This document shows positions 46,531-60,648 of a stretch of 64,000 nt of DNA, one piece after another. The stretch covers positions 32,524,753 through 32,588,752 of the forward strand of contig CM060181.1 in NCBI GenBank assembly GCA_030549775.1. The letters run 5' to 3'. Each line of letters opens with the position of its first letter. Positions within the stretch are counted from its first letter, which is position 1. A program made the position numbers and the translations under genes. The notes under the pieces are model-generated. The model was not told where the DNA came from. It did no database searches and saw nothing but the letters and a program-made list of their open reading frames with translations. Source of the stretch: Tamarix chinensis. Its lineage: Eukaryota; Streptophyta; Magnoliopsida; Caryophyllales; Tamaricaceae.

Positions 46531-49500
46531 GGTCTAGAAGAGGTACTAGAAGTATAGTGAAGCCTTCAACGAGCTGAATAGGCATTTGAAATTAGCCCTA
46601 GTGCTCGCGTTACCAAGTGGGTTTGATTATTTTGAGGTGTACAGTGATTTTTCCAGGCATGGTCTAGGGTGCATGCTGATGCAACAAGAAAGGGTAGTTG
46701 CTTATGCTTCTCGACAACTAAATCCACATGAATAAAATTACCCGATGCATGAATTAAATCTTATTGCATTGGTGTTCACCCTTAAGATCTAGATGCATTA
46801 TCTCTCTGGAGTTTAGTATAAGTTCTACACTGACCATAAGAGCCTCAAGTACATTTTCACCCAACGAGATTTGAACCGAAAACAACACCAATGGTTGGAA
46901 TTAGTAAAGGATTATGACTTGGAATTAACCTAGCATGAGGGTAAGGCTAATACAGTGGTAGATGCATTTAGCCAAAAGATATCACATTAATTAGAAATAG
47001 TCATATTGTCAAATCATCTATGCAGAGAGATCAGAAAGTTGGAGATTGAATTGATCATTCTTTAAAGTATAAAGGTGAGAATGAGTGCACTCACCATTAA
47101 ACCTTCAATCTTTGAGGAGATTTTAGCTAATCAAGTTGGTAATGTTAAGCTTGAGAGAATCTAGACTGGTACTGTAAAAGGTAGAGTTGAAGGATTCTAG
47201 ATCAATGAGAATGGTAATATATGATACTATGCTAGATGGTGTGTACCATAGGGGTGTGTGGAGCTTAAAAGGAGGATCCTTGAGGAAGGACATTGTGCTC
47301 CTTACTTTATCCACCCTAGAGGAGACAAGCTATACTAGGATTTGAAGAAGATATATTGTTGGCCCCACATGAAGCAGAAAGTGGAAGAGTTCGTTGTCTA
47401 ATGTTTAACCTATCAAAAGGTTAATATTGATCATAAGAGACCGGTGAGGTTAGAGTAACCACTTACAGCTCCCGAGTGGATGTGGGATATCATATCAATG
47501 GAATTTGTGGTTGGTCTTTGGTGTGTGCTTAGTTCAACAATATTTATAGGGTAATCATAATAATGGAGGACAACATAATCATTCAAGTATACACAATCGA
47601 TCTAAGTAATAAAGTGATGACAGGATATCATTCACATAGGGAAAAGATGAATGAAATATGCTCAAAAAATTAAAGTGTTCTATGAACCTACTTACGTAAC
47701 TACAAGTTGGTAGGGTAATGATGAAAATATAAAGAAGTAAATAAATGCTGAAGAATTTACTAATATGAATGCATGATAGATGGGAAGGAAATCAAAAGAT
47801 AGAGTCATGAGAGGAGAGTTGTCAACACCAAGTGTGTGTACCCTATGACAACTTATAGCATGTTAGGCTCAACGGATATTAATCCTTTTAGACACACTAG
47901 GTTCCACTCTGTGAGGAAACATACTCTCAGGTAGTTTCCATCATGATGCACTGGACTTGACAATGTCACGTAGTGAATTTTGGAGGATTAATGACAAGGC
48001 TTCATCACATTTTGGTGCCAACCCTATCACTATTTATCATCGTAAGTTCTGTACACTATCATAGTTGATACAAAATTTGGATGAGTGCATAATGTGGTGA
48101 ACACTCAATACCTTGATAAATGTAGCTCAACAAAATAAAATATCATTTAACTCAACATGCCTAAAATGTCAGCAAGTCTAGAAAAAAGGTTTCCAAACTT
48201 TTCTTTCACTAATAAGTTTATCCAATGCTAAACTCCTTCCAGCCAAACAAAAGATAAAGAAGAGAAAGAAGGGAAGGAGCTCGGTAGATCACGAAATTCC
48301 AAACCTCATCTAGCCTAATCACTCCTTCTTCTTTTTTCCTCTCTCAATTGAGCTCTATTGGGACTCTTCTTCTTTTTTCTTCCTTTCTATACTACTCTTC
48401 CATTGACATTGTTATCTTTCTCTATTTATGATGATGATTCATTGATGATCCATCCTCCTTTTTCTTGATATCTTCATGGGGTATTTATAATGTGTAGCTA
48501 TGTAGATAGGATAAATGTCCTTTGGTGTTGTAATGGTTGGTTGTACCCAAGCATTAGGTGGCTATACCCTATGTTAGGTGACAGTACCCTACAGTGGTCC
48601 CTTAGTGAATGCTACCAACTTTAGGAAAATTGTGTGTTCTTCTTTTATCAGCATGCAAACTTATGATGGCGACCTATGCAGTGGCTTCTATAGTCTTGGG
48701 AGTGTATAGATATGCTTTGGGATGCTGGATTACTGCCATTCCTACACATAGCTTAGTAGTAACTGAGTAAAATCATTAATCCTATGAGGTGTCATAAAAG
48801 TGGAAAGTGTTATCAATTTATAGGATAAGAGAGCTCTTTTCAGGTTAAAATCAAGCAACTCATGCGAGATCTCAAAAAGTGGAAAAATTGCTAAGAAATA
48901 AACCCAATGACTCCCTCATGTGGTAAAAATCATAGATATAATGATACTCATAAAGTTTTTTAATCAGATCAAATACACTTATAGTAGTCTTTTGAGGACC
49001 CATAGAGGTTTTGATTCCATATGGGTTACTATGGATTTTCTAGCTAAGTCAGTCATGTTTATACCGATGAAGGTGACACGGAGCATGGAGCAACTAGCCA
49101 ATACCTACAGAAAGCATGTGGTGAGACTTCATAGAGTTCCTGAGGACGTGTGTCCAATTGAGACTCCAGGTTCTTGTCACACTTTTAGCAAAAATTACAA
49201 GCTGCCTTTGGTAGTCAACTAAAGATGAGTGTGACTTTTCAGCCAGCTACTAATGCTCAGATAGAGAGGACAATTCAAACTCTGGAAGACATGCTTCGAG
49301 CTAGAATTTGGGGGAAGTTGGGAAGATCATCTGCACATGATCAAGTTCTCCGATAATAACAGTTACCAAGCCAGTATCAAGATGGCATCATTTGAAGCCT
49401 TGTACAAAAGGAATTGTCGTCATCCCTCTTGTTGGAATGAAATAAGGAGACAGTCGTGCTAGGCCCCAAGATGATCGAGGAGACAACTAGGTATATTTGT

Positions 49501-50001
49501 GTGATTCAAGGCTAGATGAGAGTCTCCTAAGACTAATTGAAGAGCTATGCAGATCGGAGAAGATGGACTAATGGCTACGAGGTGGGTGACCAAGTCATTT
49601 TGAGGGTCTCTCCGACTAAAGGAGTCATGAGGTTTGATAGGAAGGGTAAGCTTAGTCCAAGGCATATTGGACCGTATGAGATTTTGGACCGTGGTGGTGA
49701 ATTCATTTATCACTTAGCTCTACTGATAGAGTTGTCACATGTGCACAACATCTTTCACATAGTGCAGTTACAAAAGTATGTAGTGGATCATTTACATGTT
49801 ATCCAACCATATTCACTAGAGCTAAATGAGTCATTGACTTATGAGGAGTGATAGGTGAGAATTATAGACACGAAGATGAGAGATATATGTATGAAGACTG
49901 TTCCTTTAGTGAAATTTCTTTGGTCATGACATGGTATAGAGGAGGCTACTTGGGAGGCCAAGGAGGAAATTTGAGCTAAATATCCAGAGTTGTTTTCATA
50001 G
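46531..50001 (+). pseudogene. Gypsy 2 RNase H, integrase, chromodomain tail
   Basis: RNase H relic at ~46545-46985 (EVYSDFSRHGLGCMLMQ, VVAYASRQLNPHE, YTDHKSLKYIFTQ). Integrase zinc region at ~47270-47425 (GHCAPYFIHP...CLTYQK, where the second Cys of the zinc motif is Tyr). Core split by the insertion and resuming at ~48990 with RTHRGFDSIWVTMDFLAKS. Integrase C-terminus at 49537-49851 (YEVGDQVILRVSPTKG, HIGPYEILDRGGE). The tail GIEEATWEAKEE ends at TAG 49999-50001. Several stops and frameshifts. The sequence looks less eroded than element 1 in the C-terminal part. Confidence 0.88.
47520..48986. mobile_element. 1.47-kb non-autonomous insertion in gypsy 2 integrase
   Basis: The integrase frame breaks at GTCTTT (47514-47519) and resumes after GTCTTT (48987-48992), a target duplication of at least 6 bp with possible worn flanking bases. 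Like the insertion at 32525 it carries, near its left end, CAAGTATACACAATCGATC followed by AAGTAATAAAGTGATG and CATTCACATAGGGA. Towards the right it has a CT-rich part and a TATTTATAATGTG-like TATA. Similar length, motif order and insertion context suggest the same family. No coding frame is credible. Confidence 0.7.
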
Positions 50002-50143
50002 TTGTTACTTAAGTGTAAATATTTTCTTTAGGTAGTACCCCTTTTCCTTGAATGTGAATATGATATGTGTTTCACCTTATGTGTAATGATGTGATGGGAT
50101 TGTTAAAGACTTTAGGGACTTAGCCTCCTTAAGGAGGTAGTGC

Positions 50144-53079
50144 GATTATACACCATATTTTTTAAAATGGTTGAATGAGAACTTTGCTAATTTTTAGACC
50201 TTTGATCTTAATTTAATGTTATGATTTTGTTTGAGGTAAAGTTTGATTTGAAATTATGTTGAAAAGTGGAGTTTATTGAGTTTTTCAAGTAAATTGATTG
50301 ATTGGTTGGTCGTTTCAGCAAATTAGATTTTTTTCAACTAAATTGATTGAGTAGTTTGTGGAATAGTCGATTGGTAGGCCTAAACCCATCGACTGGTTGG
50401 TCGAGCTAGTAATATTTTTTGAGCTTGATTTTCCTTACACTGAAATGGTACCTTACTAACACATGCTAAAATTTTCCTGAGAGATTTCTAACCATTTTCA
50501 TGATGTATTTAACATTAAATATTGCTTTGAATCGATTTGGAGGTTGATTAGGACAATAAAAAGGGAGAGATGACCTCAGCCTTGTCTTCTTCTCCTCTCT
50601 CATGTACACATTTTTGAGATCAATACTTCGATCTTACGTTTGAATCTAAGGAGCTAGAAGATTCCTTCCACATTAACCTTTTATTACTTCTCTCGTGTAT
50701 GCTAATTTTGGCATAATTAACCTACATTCTTCGAAAATACCATTTGAGTTTTGAAGAATAGGTCATCATATCTTAGATGAAATTCATCCATTTAGCTCAA
50801 ATTCAAATGGTAATTTGTAGGGTTTATAGTTGATTACTAAACCCTCTGTGATTTCTCTTGATTGGTTGGCTATAAGTAGCCCTAATCAACCCTTATATGC
50901 ACATTTCTTTTCAGTCACCTAAATTCTCTAAGTCTGGTATTCACTCTCTTCCTTCCACACTTTAAGAATTGTAATCAATATTCTTACACTCTTCTGATCT
51001 TGTCTCTAGCTCTCTTTTTTTTAATTGTTAAGCAAGGAAGAGTTAGACTTTGGGAAAGAGGTTGATTGGTTTAGCTATGCATTTCTCTATTTGTCCTTGA
51101 GTTGGCATGCTATTTATTTTCCTTCTATTTTAAGTTTAAAAATTAATAAGGTTTTGGTGTAAATTTTTGAGTTCAAGATAGTGGTTTTTAAGGTTTTAAA
51201 AAAATGAGAATTCCATAATTAGAAATTCTGGTTTAAAAAGGGGATTTGGTCTACATTAAGTAAGTGATTCTTACTTCTAAAATCATTAATGAGTATTCCT
51301 GCATGTTTTATGTTCCTTTAAGTTGATTTATGCATGTTTCCATGAGTTTATGTAGCCTACATAAGTTGTTTGGATGGTTAGATAACATAATTTGAGTAAA
51401 AACCATGAAAAGTGGTAAAAATAGTATATGGTGATTCCATATTGAGAAATGCAAGTTAATTTGGTTGGAAATGTGCTAAACTATGTTGATACATGTTTGC
51501 ATGTGGTTAAGGATGATTTATATGTATGATTTTTCATGAAATTTATGGTTTGGTGTTGTGTTAGGATAAATTGATCGACTGGTTAGGTCAAACATATAGA
51601 CGAGATCATAGAAAAATTGGCCGGTTGACCCAACCCATTGATTGGTAAGCCTGCATGGACTGTGGTCTTGCTATTTGCTTAAACCTATTAACTGGTTGGG
51701 TAGAACCAATCAACTAGTATATGAATATTTGACTGTTTTTCCCAAACCAATTGATCAATTTGAGGAAAATCATGGTTTAGTTGAGTCAAACCAATAGACT
51801 AATTGACCCAAACTAATCGACTGGTTGGTGCTATAGATTAGCTAGTTGGGTCAGACCGATCGAGTCAGTCTGACTGGTTTACATGGTTGTTTCCTTTTAG
51901 GTTGGTTATGGTTTGAGGTTATATTTAGGATTATACTATGATTATTAATGGGATAAAATGTAGTTTTTTTTATCATGAATTATTTGCCTAATTAAGGGAT
52001 CAAATGGATCATAATTTATTATGTACTCTATGAGTAATATAAAGGCTAAATGCATATTCCACTTATGTTAAGTGATGATATTGGGCAAAGAGTAATGAAA
52101 CTCAACATGGTCATAAACAAAATGATAAGATGGAGTTGAGTAATATGTTACAAGGATAAATGGAAACCCACACGGTTGGAAAAATGGAAAGAAAAGGATT
52201 GATATGTAATAACCTTGGAAATTTCCTTGCTTACTTTTGTATCGGCTTTGTGTGATCACTTATCCTTATGAATAAAATACTAATCACATAAAGAGAAAGA
52301 CAATCAAGTTGAGTATGGGTTTGGGTTACTTTATCCTCAATTAAATACTAGGGATTAGTCAAGTTTTGGGCATTTTTGGTGCCTTTAGGCTTTGCCTTTG
52401 GATGGGATCTTGAGAGGTCTTGATGCCTTACCTACTCTAGACACTAATGATGTAATAGTGGGTATCAATAGTAAAGAGTTTAGTTATCTAGGTGGTTGGC
52501 TTTATTATTACACATGTTATATTTTATATGCATGTATGGTAGAATTTGTGTACTTGTGTTTGCATTGAGGGAGTAACTTGACTTTCTCAGTACGTAGGGT
52601 AATAATGTGCCCATTTGCTCGGCCACCTATTAATTTCCACCATTAGAGGATCATGTGTAGGTATTTGAGGATAGACAGTAAAGGGTCTACCTCAGTTGGA
52701 TCGGGGCTTGAGAGTGTGGATATTTTGAAGATCTTGTGGGGTTCGTAAGGGACCATGGCTTTAATTTGCATCTCATACCCTAATCTCATTTTATTGTATC
52801 CCCATACTTTATTTACATGTGTTTTGCAATGATTTGGCCGGGGACCAGTAAGGTTTTCGATGTAAACACTCTTTTAATTTGTTTATGCAATCTTTTATTT
52901 GCACCCTCTATTGATTTAAATGTCTCGGTTGGTTTTAAATTTATATCTGATATAGGGTAGGTGGTAGACGTTTATCCTGTGTTAGGTATGGCAGTAACAC
53001 TCCAATTTTCTTAAGTATATTTTCAGCTTCTGCAATAATTTAAATGAAAATTTTTTGGTTGTGAAAATGAGGTTGTTAA
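50144..53079 (+). repeat. 3' LTR of gypsy element 2
   Basis: It follows GGAGGTAGTGC and aligns with the element 1 LTR. The motif clusters are at ~50290-50420 and 51560-51880, and the LTR ends near GGTTGTTAAA. It is shorter (~2.94 kb) because of an internal deletion near 52500, where the 'tggcttggacttatgtcc' part is missing. The start is placed by alignment, since the TG has mutated. Confidence 0.8.
50870..50879 (+). promoter_or_regulatory. LTR TATA box (element 2)
   Basis: CTATAAGTAG in the same GGTTGGC...CCCTAAT setting as the element 1 boxes, with one base changed (A to G). Confidence 0.6.
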
Positions 53080-54086
53080 AAGTCATCTACCAAGTCTCTT
53101 CTATACACACCATTCTTGATTCATTTAATCCTTACCTTTTGTATTTTCTCTTTTCTCCATTTCCCTTTGGTAAACATTCTAAGTGTTGAAATATCTTTTA
53201 TTTTCCCCCTTCTATGCTTATAAAATAACAAGTTTCCTATTACTTTCTCATTATTTAGTTGAATTCTTATCTCTTCTCTCTTCTCCTAATCTTATCTCAA
53301 CTCTTCCTCATTTCTCTTAAGTAAGGAAGAATTAAGCTTTTGACAAAGATTTTTTTTTGGTTTAAGTTCTGAGAAGAGGTTGTGTTATGCCATTTTTCTT
53401 CTCCTTGTTGTTCTAGTTTCATTTTATTAAGTTTTGAAAAGGACTTTACATAATTTTTATTCTTAATTATCTTAGGAAATCTAGGCCTTGATAGAATCTA
53501 TCATGTTAGGAGTATTTCTGTGCTAGAAAAATTACTTGAAGGTAACACATCCTTATATCTAATGTGGCCAAGTAACTATGTTGCTTACTATGGCTTTGTA
53601 TTTTGGTTTGTCTTCTCATATGTATGTTAAGTTCTTAGATTCGAACATTGTGTAATATTGTGATTTTCAAGGTATTGGAGCTTATTTAAGTATTTTGATA
53701 TTATGCATGAGTTAAGTAAATTCAGGCATATCCCTATTGAATATTGATTCCTACTATGATTTCTGTGAATTCATGTGTGGAGTATGTCCTTTTTATGTAG
53801 TTTATGAAATAGAAGTATGATAGGAACAATTTAGAAAAAAGTTTGGTGAATTTCTGCTTAGTTGGATCATGGGTCTTGGAGTTGCTTTGGCTAAACAAGT
53901 AGATTGGATTGCTATAACCAATCAACTAGTTGTGTTAATAGTTTCTTGGTTTGGAATTCTTTATTGGCAGGTTACAAGAACACTCAAGTAGCTTGATGAA
54001 CCACTCGACTTGTTACTATGAACACTCGCTCTATTCCCTAAACCCATCGACTATTTGTTTTGTGACAAGAGTGGCTTGACCTCTAC
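53080..54086 (+). repeat. LTR-like fragment, plus orientation
   Basis: It contains the LTR landmark 'aagtaaggaagaattaagc' near 53319-53337, comparable with 'aagcaaggaagagttagac' near 51028 in the element 2 LTR. A worn motif cluster (CAATCAACTAGTT) lies at ~53890-54060. Both LTR termini are missing. Confidence 0.45.
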
Positions 54087-56800
54087 TACAATGCCCCAAA
54101 TTTGTACTAATAAAAATTTTTGATTTAAAACATTGCAAAAGTAGAAAAACACTAAAACACTAAGGAAAAATAGGTATTACCACTACACCTACTATAGGAT
54201 AGAAATATACTGTTCATCCCATGTTAGACATAAGGTTATAGAAAATATCAATCTAAATACAATAATAGAGTATGTAAAGATAAGATATACAGATGATACG
54301 ATAAAACAATTACCAACAAGAAATCAACAGGACCCTAAAAATTTCAAATACATATGAGGGAATAAACTAAAATTATGAAAATAAAAGAGGGATACTCAAA
54401 AGCCTAGTCCATTAAGGACCTAAAAATGATCTCCCAATGTCCAAGCTCAGAAGTCCCCAAGGCTGACAGAAGGTAGGTTAGGTCACTATCATTTATCCTT
54501 AAAAACCTACATATGGTCTTCTACTCATGGTATGAAGTAGGTGACTGAATAAATAGGCACATAAGTACACTACGTACTAAGTTAGATAAGTTATCTCATC
54601 AAAAGAGTAACAATCATGCAAGACCAAGACTAAAAGGAAATCATCCTAAACATGTATCATGCTCACCATATAAATAAATTTACGTTCTCTACCATGGTTA
54701 TGTAGTGCATTGAGATTTCATGCCATGTAAAGACTTAGATAACTAATATCTCATCATTCTCACCAAAACAACATAGATATCATGGATATCAATAAATGAA
54801 TATTAACAATTTATTCCATTAGGTCCATTCTCCATGCTTACATGATCCATTAGATTAATTGTTTACAAGCCATTATTCCTTTTTCTTTTTTCCTTATTGA
54901 CCAATGGACTGATTACCACCCCATGATCTCACATACCATGGAAACCTATCCAAACAAGAGGATTTGTATTTTAGCTAAAGCCAAGTAATGACTAAATGGA
55001 CATAAAATTTTGCTGAAGCCAAAAACCATGTAGGTAACTAGACCCTTTAGTGTTGATACTCCTTATTACATCATTACTATTTAGACTTGGTAAGGTATTG
55101 GGATCTACTAAGATCCCACCTAAAGTTACACTAACCTCCAATGGCTAATCGAGTATTTGGTATCTAGAGCCGTGCATAGGTCAATCATCTTTCACTTTAA
55201 GTGATTAATGTGTTATTTTTCAAGGTTATGTTATCACATAAGGCCCATTTCACATCTAAGTCACAAACCTAGATTATCATTCCATGTTAACCATTATTAC
55301 CCTCCAACCCATGTAATTGGATTTTCATTAGTGCTTAACCAATTTTAAATCAACCCATTAAGATAAAAATCTAGGCTAAGAATCTAGATTACATTATACA
55401 TTTATGAACACATAGCATTCTCATTCCGATATTTCCATTAAAACCCTCGAAAGGAACTATTTGAGAATACCATGAATTATGAACCATTTAACCCACCTAA
55501 AGAGTTAGTTAATTCATGCCAAGAAGAAATTTCTCATCATCAAAAAAATCATATTATAGCATAGTGTAAATTCTTGAATCATATCAAGTTTAAAAGAACA
55601 AAAACAATACCCTCTGGCTGAACTTGTCAATCAGGTTGGGCTAATCAATTAATTAATTTGGCTTAACCACACCATAGATTTCCCTTGATCTATTCAATCA
55701 ACATAGAATGTCCAACCGACTATTCTACAACTAGTCAATTAGTTCTGACAAACCAGTCGATGGGTTTAAGCATATAGCAACTAAAGTTACCACAAACAAC
55801 GTGATAAGTTTAGGCTAACCAATCTACTATTCTAAGGAACAGTAGATCGGTTTAGCTTAACCATTCTATTTCTTTGCTACCCGACAACACATAACAAAAA
55901 TTTTAACATGATTACAACTTTATGGTATTACCACAAGAAAACCATAACTCTTTTATAGCATAAGATAAAGATTTAACATGCTCATATACAAGAAATCGAC
56001 CCTATTCCTCATGAATCAAACCCTTTTTTATAGAAATAATTAATAATCCACCATACATTATTAAAATACCAAAATCTCATGTAGGCATATAAAAATGAAC
56101 TTTTTACAGACTATAATAACTCATATGCTTATTCATGCCATATTTTAATGTTAAGAATGACTTACTTGAAGCTTAGCAAAATTTTCTGCAAAAGAGGAAA
56201 AACCTTAAGTACAAAGATTTCAAATTCCAAACCCATAAAACAAAATTTAAATCTTGGAAATCATCCAATGAACTTTACAAATAAAGAAACTCAAATTAGG
56301 GAAAAAAAATCCCACCACCAAGAGGAAATAGGGAAAGAATCAATTGAATGTAAATTGAACTTTTTCCTAAATCTAACCATTTTTTATTTAAAATAAAATA
56401 AGGGAGAGCTAGAGAAAGGATTAGAAGAGTGAATCAATGTAGAATAAAAGCTCAAAGTAGAGAAGAATTAGCAAAAGCTTTTACGAATCTTAGGTCTTTC
56501 GGTAGCTGAAATAAAAGTAAGGAAAATAGATGATTAGGGTTATTTATAGCCAATGATTTAGTTAAGGGACGAGTAAGGATATGTAATAAATAAAAAATCA
56601 TATGTTTAGCGTTCAAATATGAGTTGAATGGTAGAATTTGTCAAGATTATATTTCTTCCATTTTAGAGCTCAAATGATAATTTTGTAGAGAATTTAGGCC
56701 GATTTCGGTAAGTGAATATTGAACACAGCAAGGGAAATGGTAGATCGGTGTGGGAAGCAAATTGCTCAGCCATGAAGTGATAGTCTAAAATCAAAGCATA
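54087..56800 (-). repeat. Tekay-like LTR, minus orientation, interrupted
   Basis: It starts near TACAATGCCCCAAATTTG, the worn complement of an LTR 3' end. It has the two-sided ATCGAYTGGTT cluster at ~55620-55870 and a reverse TATA box at 56541. By comparison with element 1 about 0.7 kb of U3 should follow the TATA box, but a new LTR terminus appears at 56801, so it was probably interrupted there. Confidence 0.6.
56541..56550 (-). promoter_or_regulatory. LTR TATA box, minus strand
   Basis: The complement reads GCTATAAATA in TTGGCTATAAATAACCC, the same setting as the other LTR promoters. Confidence 0.6.
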
Positions 56801-59268
56801 TGTGTAACACCTCCAAATTTGCTACTTAAAATATTATTTTACGAATGTATTAACTTTAAAGAAATAACGGGTGTTATCGCAATACTAAGCATAAGTCTGG
56901 CATCCTCAAGCATTCCTATACTGAGTACTAAGACAAAAAAGTTACTTCACTTAAATTAAATTTTACAACATAAGAACAAAATAGTAATTTCATTACAAAT
57001 TAATATTGTCTTAAAAAATATAAAAGGATTAGACAATTTAGTTACATATAACCAAAAGATAATTAGCAAATGAAATAAGAGTCTTAGGAATATCTTGATC
57101 AAAACATGTTAAGGAAAACACTGGATAGTCCAAACCCTCAAATCTTATCACTAGCCATCAAACAAAACCCACATGCAAGGTAGATACTGCCGAGGGAATT
57201 AGCCAAGGACCGAGAATGGAACCCGTCAGTATTATAAAATAGAGTAAGCCATTGCACAATAGTAAAATGCAAGGCCACATGAGGCACATATATAAGAACA
57301 TGGTAATGATACATCAAAGAAATTATGCCATCATAAAATGGATACAACCGATATATTCAAAAGAAACCCAAATACTAAGGTAGGATAATGAGGTAACTAC
57401 CGAAACAACCATCCATATCAATTCCAGTTCCATGGTAGGACACAAAGGTAACTACCAATTCAACTCATCCAAATCAATTCCAATTACCAAGTTAGGGTTC
57501 TAAGAAACTACCAAACCACATACCAAAATATGTAGCTTATAATGACAACTACTAAAACACTAATCCAGAACAACCCATTAATATTCTCACACAATAATTA
57601 TTTTAATTTTTAATTACCTAAGGGGAATATAATAATACCTCAAATACATAAAAATACATTGGTTATACTGACACAAAAGGCACCATGGTACCCTCCCAAC
57701 CGTCCAACCCAAAGGCATAACAACAATCTATTCATACTAGTGCACAAGGCAACTAATACCCTCCATACCTAGGACCTAATCCATAAGTATTAATATCCCC
57801 TGTAGTGCTTTTAGGTTACCTATAGAGTAGAATAGGGTCTTATTCAGGCACAACAACACAAGAGTGAAGGAAATAAACTAAGGAATCCTACCTCATCTCT
57901 AGAATAGCTACCCATAGAGAGAAACCATTCCCTAACTCAATGTCTTCAACTTTAAGTATTAATATTTTATGTGATGACCACAGAAAGCACATATTGCACA
58001 TTTATTCCTATTTCCATAATTATCCATTTTTCTTTATTTCTAATTAACCAAGTGACCTCTCTAGTTAATGGTCTATGTAAAGGTCAAAGTTAACACCAAG
58101 GTCAACCTATCGATATTCTAAGGTCTTCTTATTTCTAGTTATTCATAAAAGATGCATTTGGTAAAAAATAACTGTCATTGCCCCTTAACCACTTGAATTT
58201 CTTATTACATTCTATCCCAAGAATTTTCCTATTAGGTGACTAACACGCACATCCAAGTTTAACTCATCCTCATATTTCTCTTTGACACCATTAGCAACCC
58301 CCTGACCACCACTAAATCCACGAGTTGTTACTTGAAGTGCTTTCTGGATTGATAACTAGCCTCATATATTAACCTATTTCATTTCAATTATGCTTTATCC
58401 TTACTCACATGGGCCAAAAAAAAACTCTTGGGAGACCACGCATCTTCAAATACCTCCAAGTTAAGCATGCCTAACTATGAAGTTTTTTAAGAATATGTTT
58501 TTGAAAAGGAGGTATACCTTGTTGATAAAGGTAGTCTTATGAATCTTTTTAAGCCTCTACCATACAAAATTAATTTTGGGGAATTACACAAAGCATCACA
58601 TACAGTACACTCTTTTTTCTGACTTTTCCCATTTAGTTATAACTAGTTTTTTGGCCTTTTCTACCTTCTCTAGATTTTTAGTTCTTTATGTTCTTCCTTT
58701 TATTTTTTCTTGGTTTAACTCATTACATCTCTTAATCCATTTAACACAATTTTCCCCCTTTGTTTTGTGACTTTTCCTTGGTTGAATTATAACATGTTTT
58801 GCCTTATGGGAACATTCAACCATTTGGTATTTTATGAGACTTTTGATTGTTTTAAATTTTTACAAGTATCTTATATGATATGTTTTAGTATATATAATCT
58901 TAAGAATGAAGTTGGGTTGAAAAGATTTAAAGTAATGATTAGGGATTTTAGCTTTCCAATATGATATAGGATAATTTTTTTTCCTTTTAATAGGTTTGAA
59001 TATAGGAGAATTTTAGTCCTTCTAATAGATTTTCATAAATTATGGGAGTACACCATTAGATCCATTAGTTTTTTTAGATTTCAATATATTATATGATAGG
59101 GTTTGAAATTGTAAGAAAAAAAAATAAGTTTTAAAATTTTTTGAAGTAATTAAAGGGCGTTTAAGGGCATTTTTTCCCTTGTACATCAATTATAGGAATT
59201 TGAGTCTAAGGCTTGTCATTTAGGTATAAAATAAGCTAAGTGTTATTATTAGATTCCATGGGTCAATT
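56801..59268 (-). repeat. LTR-like block, minus orientation
   Basis: It opens with TGTAACACCTCCAAATTTG, an LTR 3' terminus in reverse, and continues through LTR-type sequence (for example AGGGAATTAGCC and repeated 'ggtaactaccaa' units at 57390-57500). The far boundary is unclear; the solo LTR starts at ~59269. Small Phe/Leu-rich frames at 58576-58964 are not supported as genes. Confidence 0.45.
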
Positions 59269-59911
59269 ATAATACCCCAAAAAATATACTTAGCCTAACC
59301 CCATATAATTAATGCCCTAATTTAATTCTAATCTTGAAAAATCTTGTTTTAACCTTAACCTAATTTGTTAATTTTGAAACTTTTACCAAATCCGAAACCT
59401 TAACTCGGTTAAATCGTAATTCATAAACCGAAATAAAAAACCGCTAAAAATTATCTCTAATCCAAACCATTTTGGCTAATCTAAAACCACCTAAACTAAT
59501 CTCCCAACCCTTTCTCTTTTCCTTTTCTTTCTCCTTTTCTTTCCTTTCTTTTCCTTTCTCTAAGAAAATTTCTACAACTTGCACTCTCCCCACTTGCACC
59601 ATCACCTCCTACAGACATCATCACCCATCACCCTTATTCCTTTCTTCATTTTCTTCTTCTCATTCTGCTTCTCTTATTATTGCCTATCTGCACACCCTGC
59701 GCACTCCCTACCATTCTTCTTATTCTTCTTATTCCTTATATCCTTATGTGATCTACACACACAACCATCCCTATCACCTACTATTGTTCCCAACACTCAA
59801 CCATCTTTTCCCTTACACCACCCTACCATCCCTCATGCTCGTCCCACGCCTCCCTCTTTTGTCACTTTTGCCTTCCTCTATTCACTCCACACACACACAC
59901 ATGTACTTATG

Positions 59912-59940
<29 letters not shown>
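59912..59940 (+). repeat. (CA)n microsatellite
   Basis: About fourteen uninterrupted CA units inside the solo LTR, preceded by a shorter CA run at ~59888-59900. Confidence 0.9.
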
Positions 59941-59942
<2 letters not shown>

Positions 59943-60551
59943 CCTTTTTCCTCTTTTTTTGGCCTCCACTCTTTCATTTTTGTGTCAAAAAGATGCTGTG
60001 TTAGGTAATAAGAAAATTTTGGTATTTTATGTGTTAGGTGGGTTAAAATATGATAGTGATATCATGAAGAATGCTTGAAAGTATTATTGTTGTTTTGGGG
60101 TCCTTAAATTAATTAATGGTTAATTTAGGCCTAATAATCTTACAAGGATAATATCACCATTCCATGTGTAAATATAGAGGTTATTCAGATTCTAAATACT
60201 TTGTTAATATTTGACCTTATGAGCTTATCTATTAGAATTGGTAATCATGTAAATTTCATGGGAGGTGTTATGAAAAATATGTAATATTACGATTTTGGAG
60301 ATTTCTGTAAGTAATATATTAGGATAGGATTATTAATGTATGTGTATAGGAACTAAATTGTGCATTATGGGTATGATAATAATGATGATATTCGAGAGTG
60401 ATTTATTTTAAAAGATGGATGAATAATCAATATGTGAGAATGATTACTAAAGGTAGTGTAATTATGGTTTGAAAAAGACTTAAGAGCTTATACCTATACT
60501 ATATGAAAATATATTTCAATGTGTTTGTTGCCTAAGAATTAACTCTGAATA

Positions 60552-60599
60552 CGACACTAATCACTTAAGGTGAAAGAACATGCGAGCAGGGCCAAGGTG

Positions 60600-60648
<49 letters not shown>

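Larger units (their letters stand above)
46531..53079 (+). mobile_element. Ty3/gypsy element 2, 5'-truncated, Tekay-like
   Basis: It begins inside RNase H and continues through integrase, the C-terminal tail, polypurine tract (50131-50143) and 3' LTR. Gag, protease, RT and the 5' LTR are absent. It is clearly related to element 1 (for example THRGFDSIWV and GVMRFDRKGKL) but distinct in sequence. The 1467-bp insertion at 47520-48986 interrupts the integrase. Confidence 0.88.

Noticed and set aside
59472..60008. 178-residue frame (and an overlapping 141-residue frame) rich in Phe, Ser, Leu, Pro and His
   Set aside because: It lies in a pyrimidine-rich and (CA)n low-complexity part of an LTR. 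Two different frames are open at once simply because purines are rare, it begins with a non-ATG codon, and no domain is recognisable.
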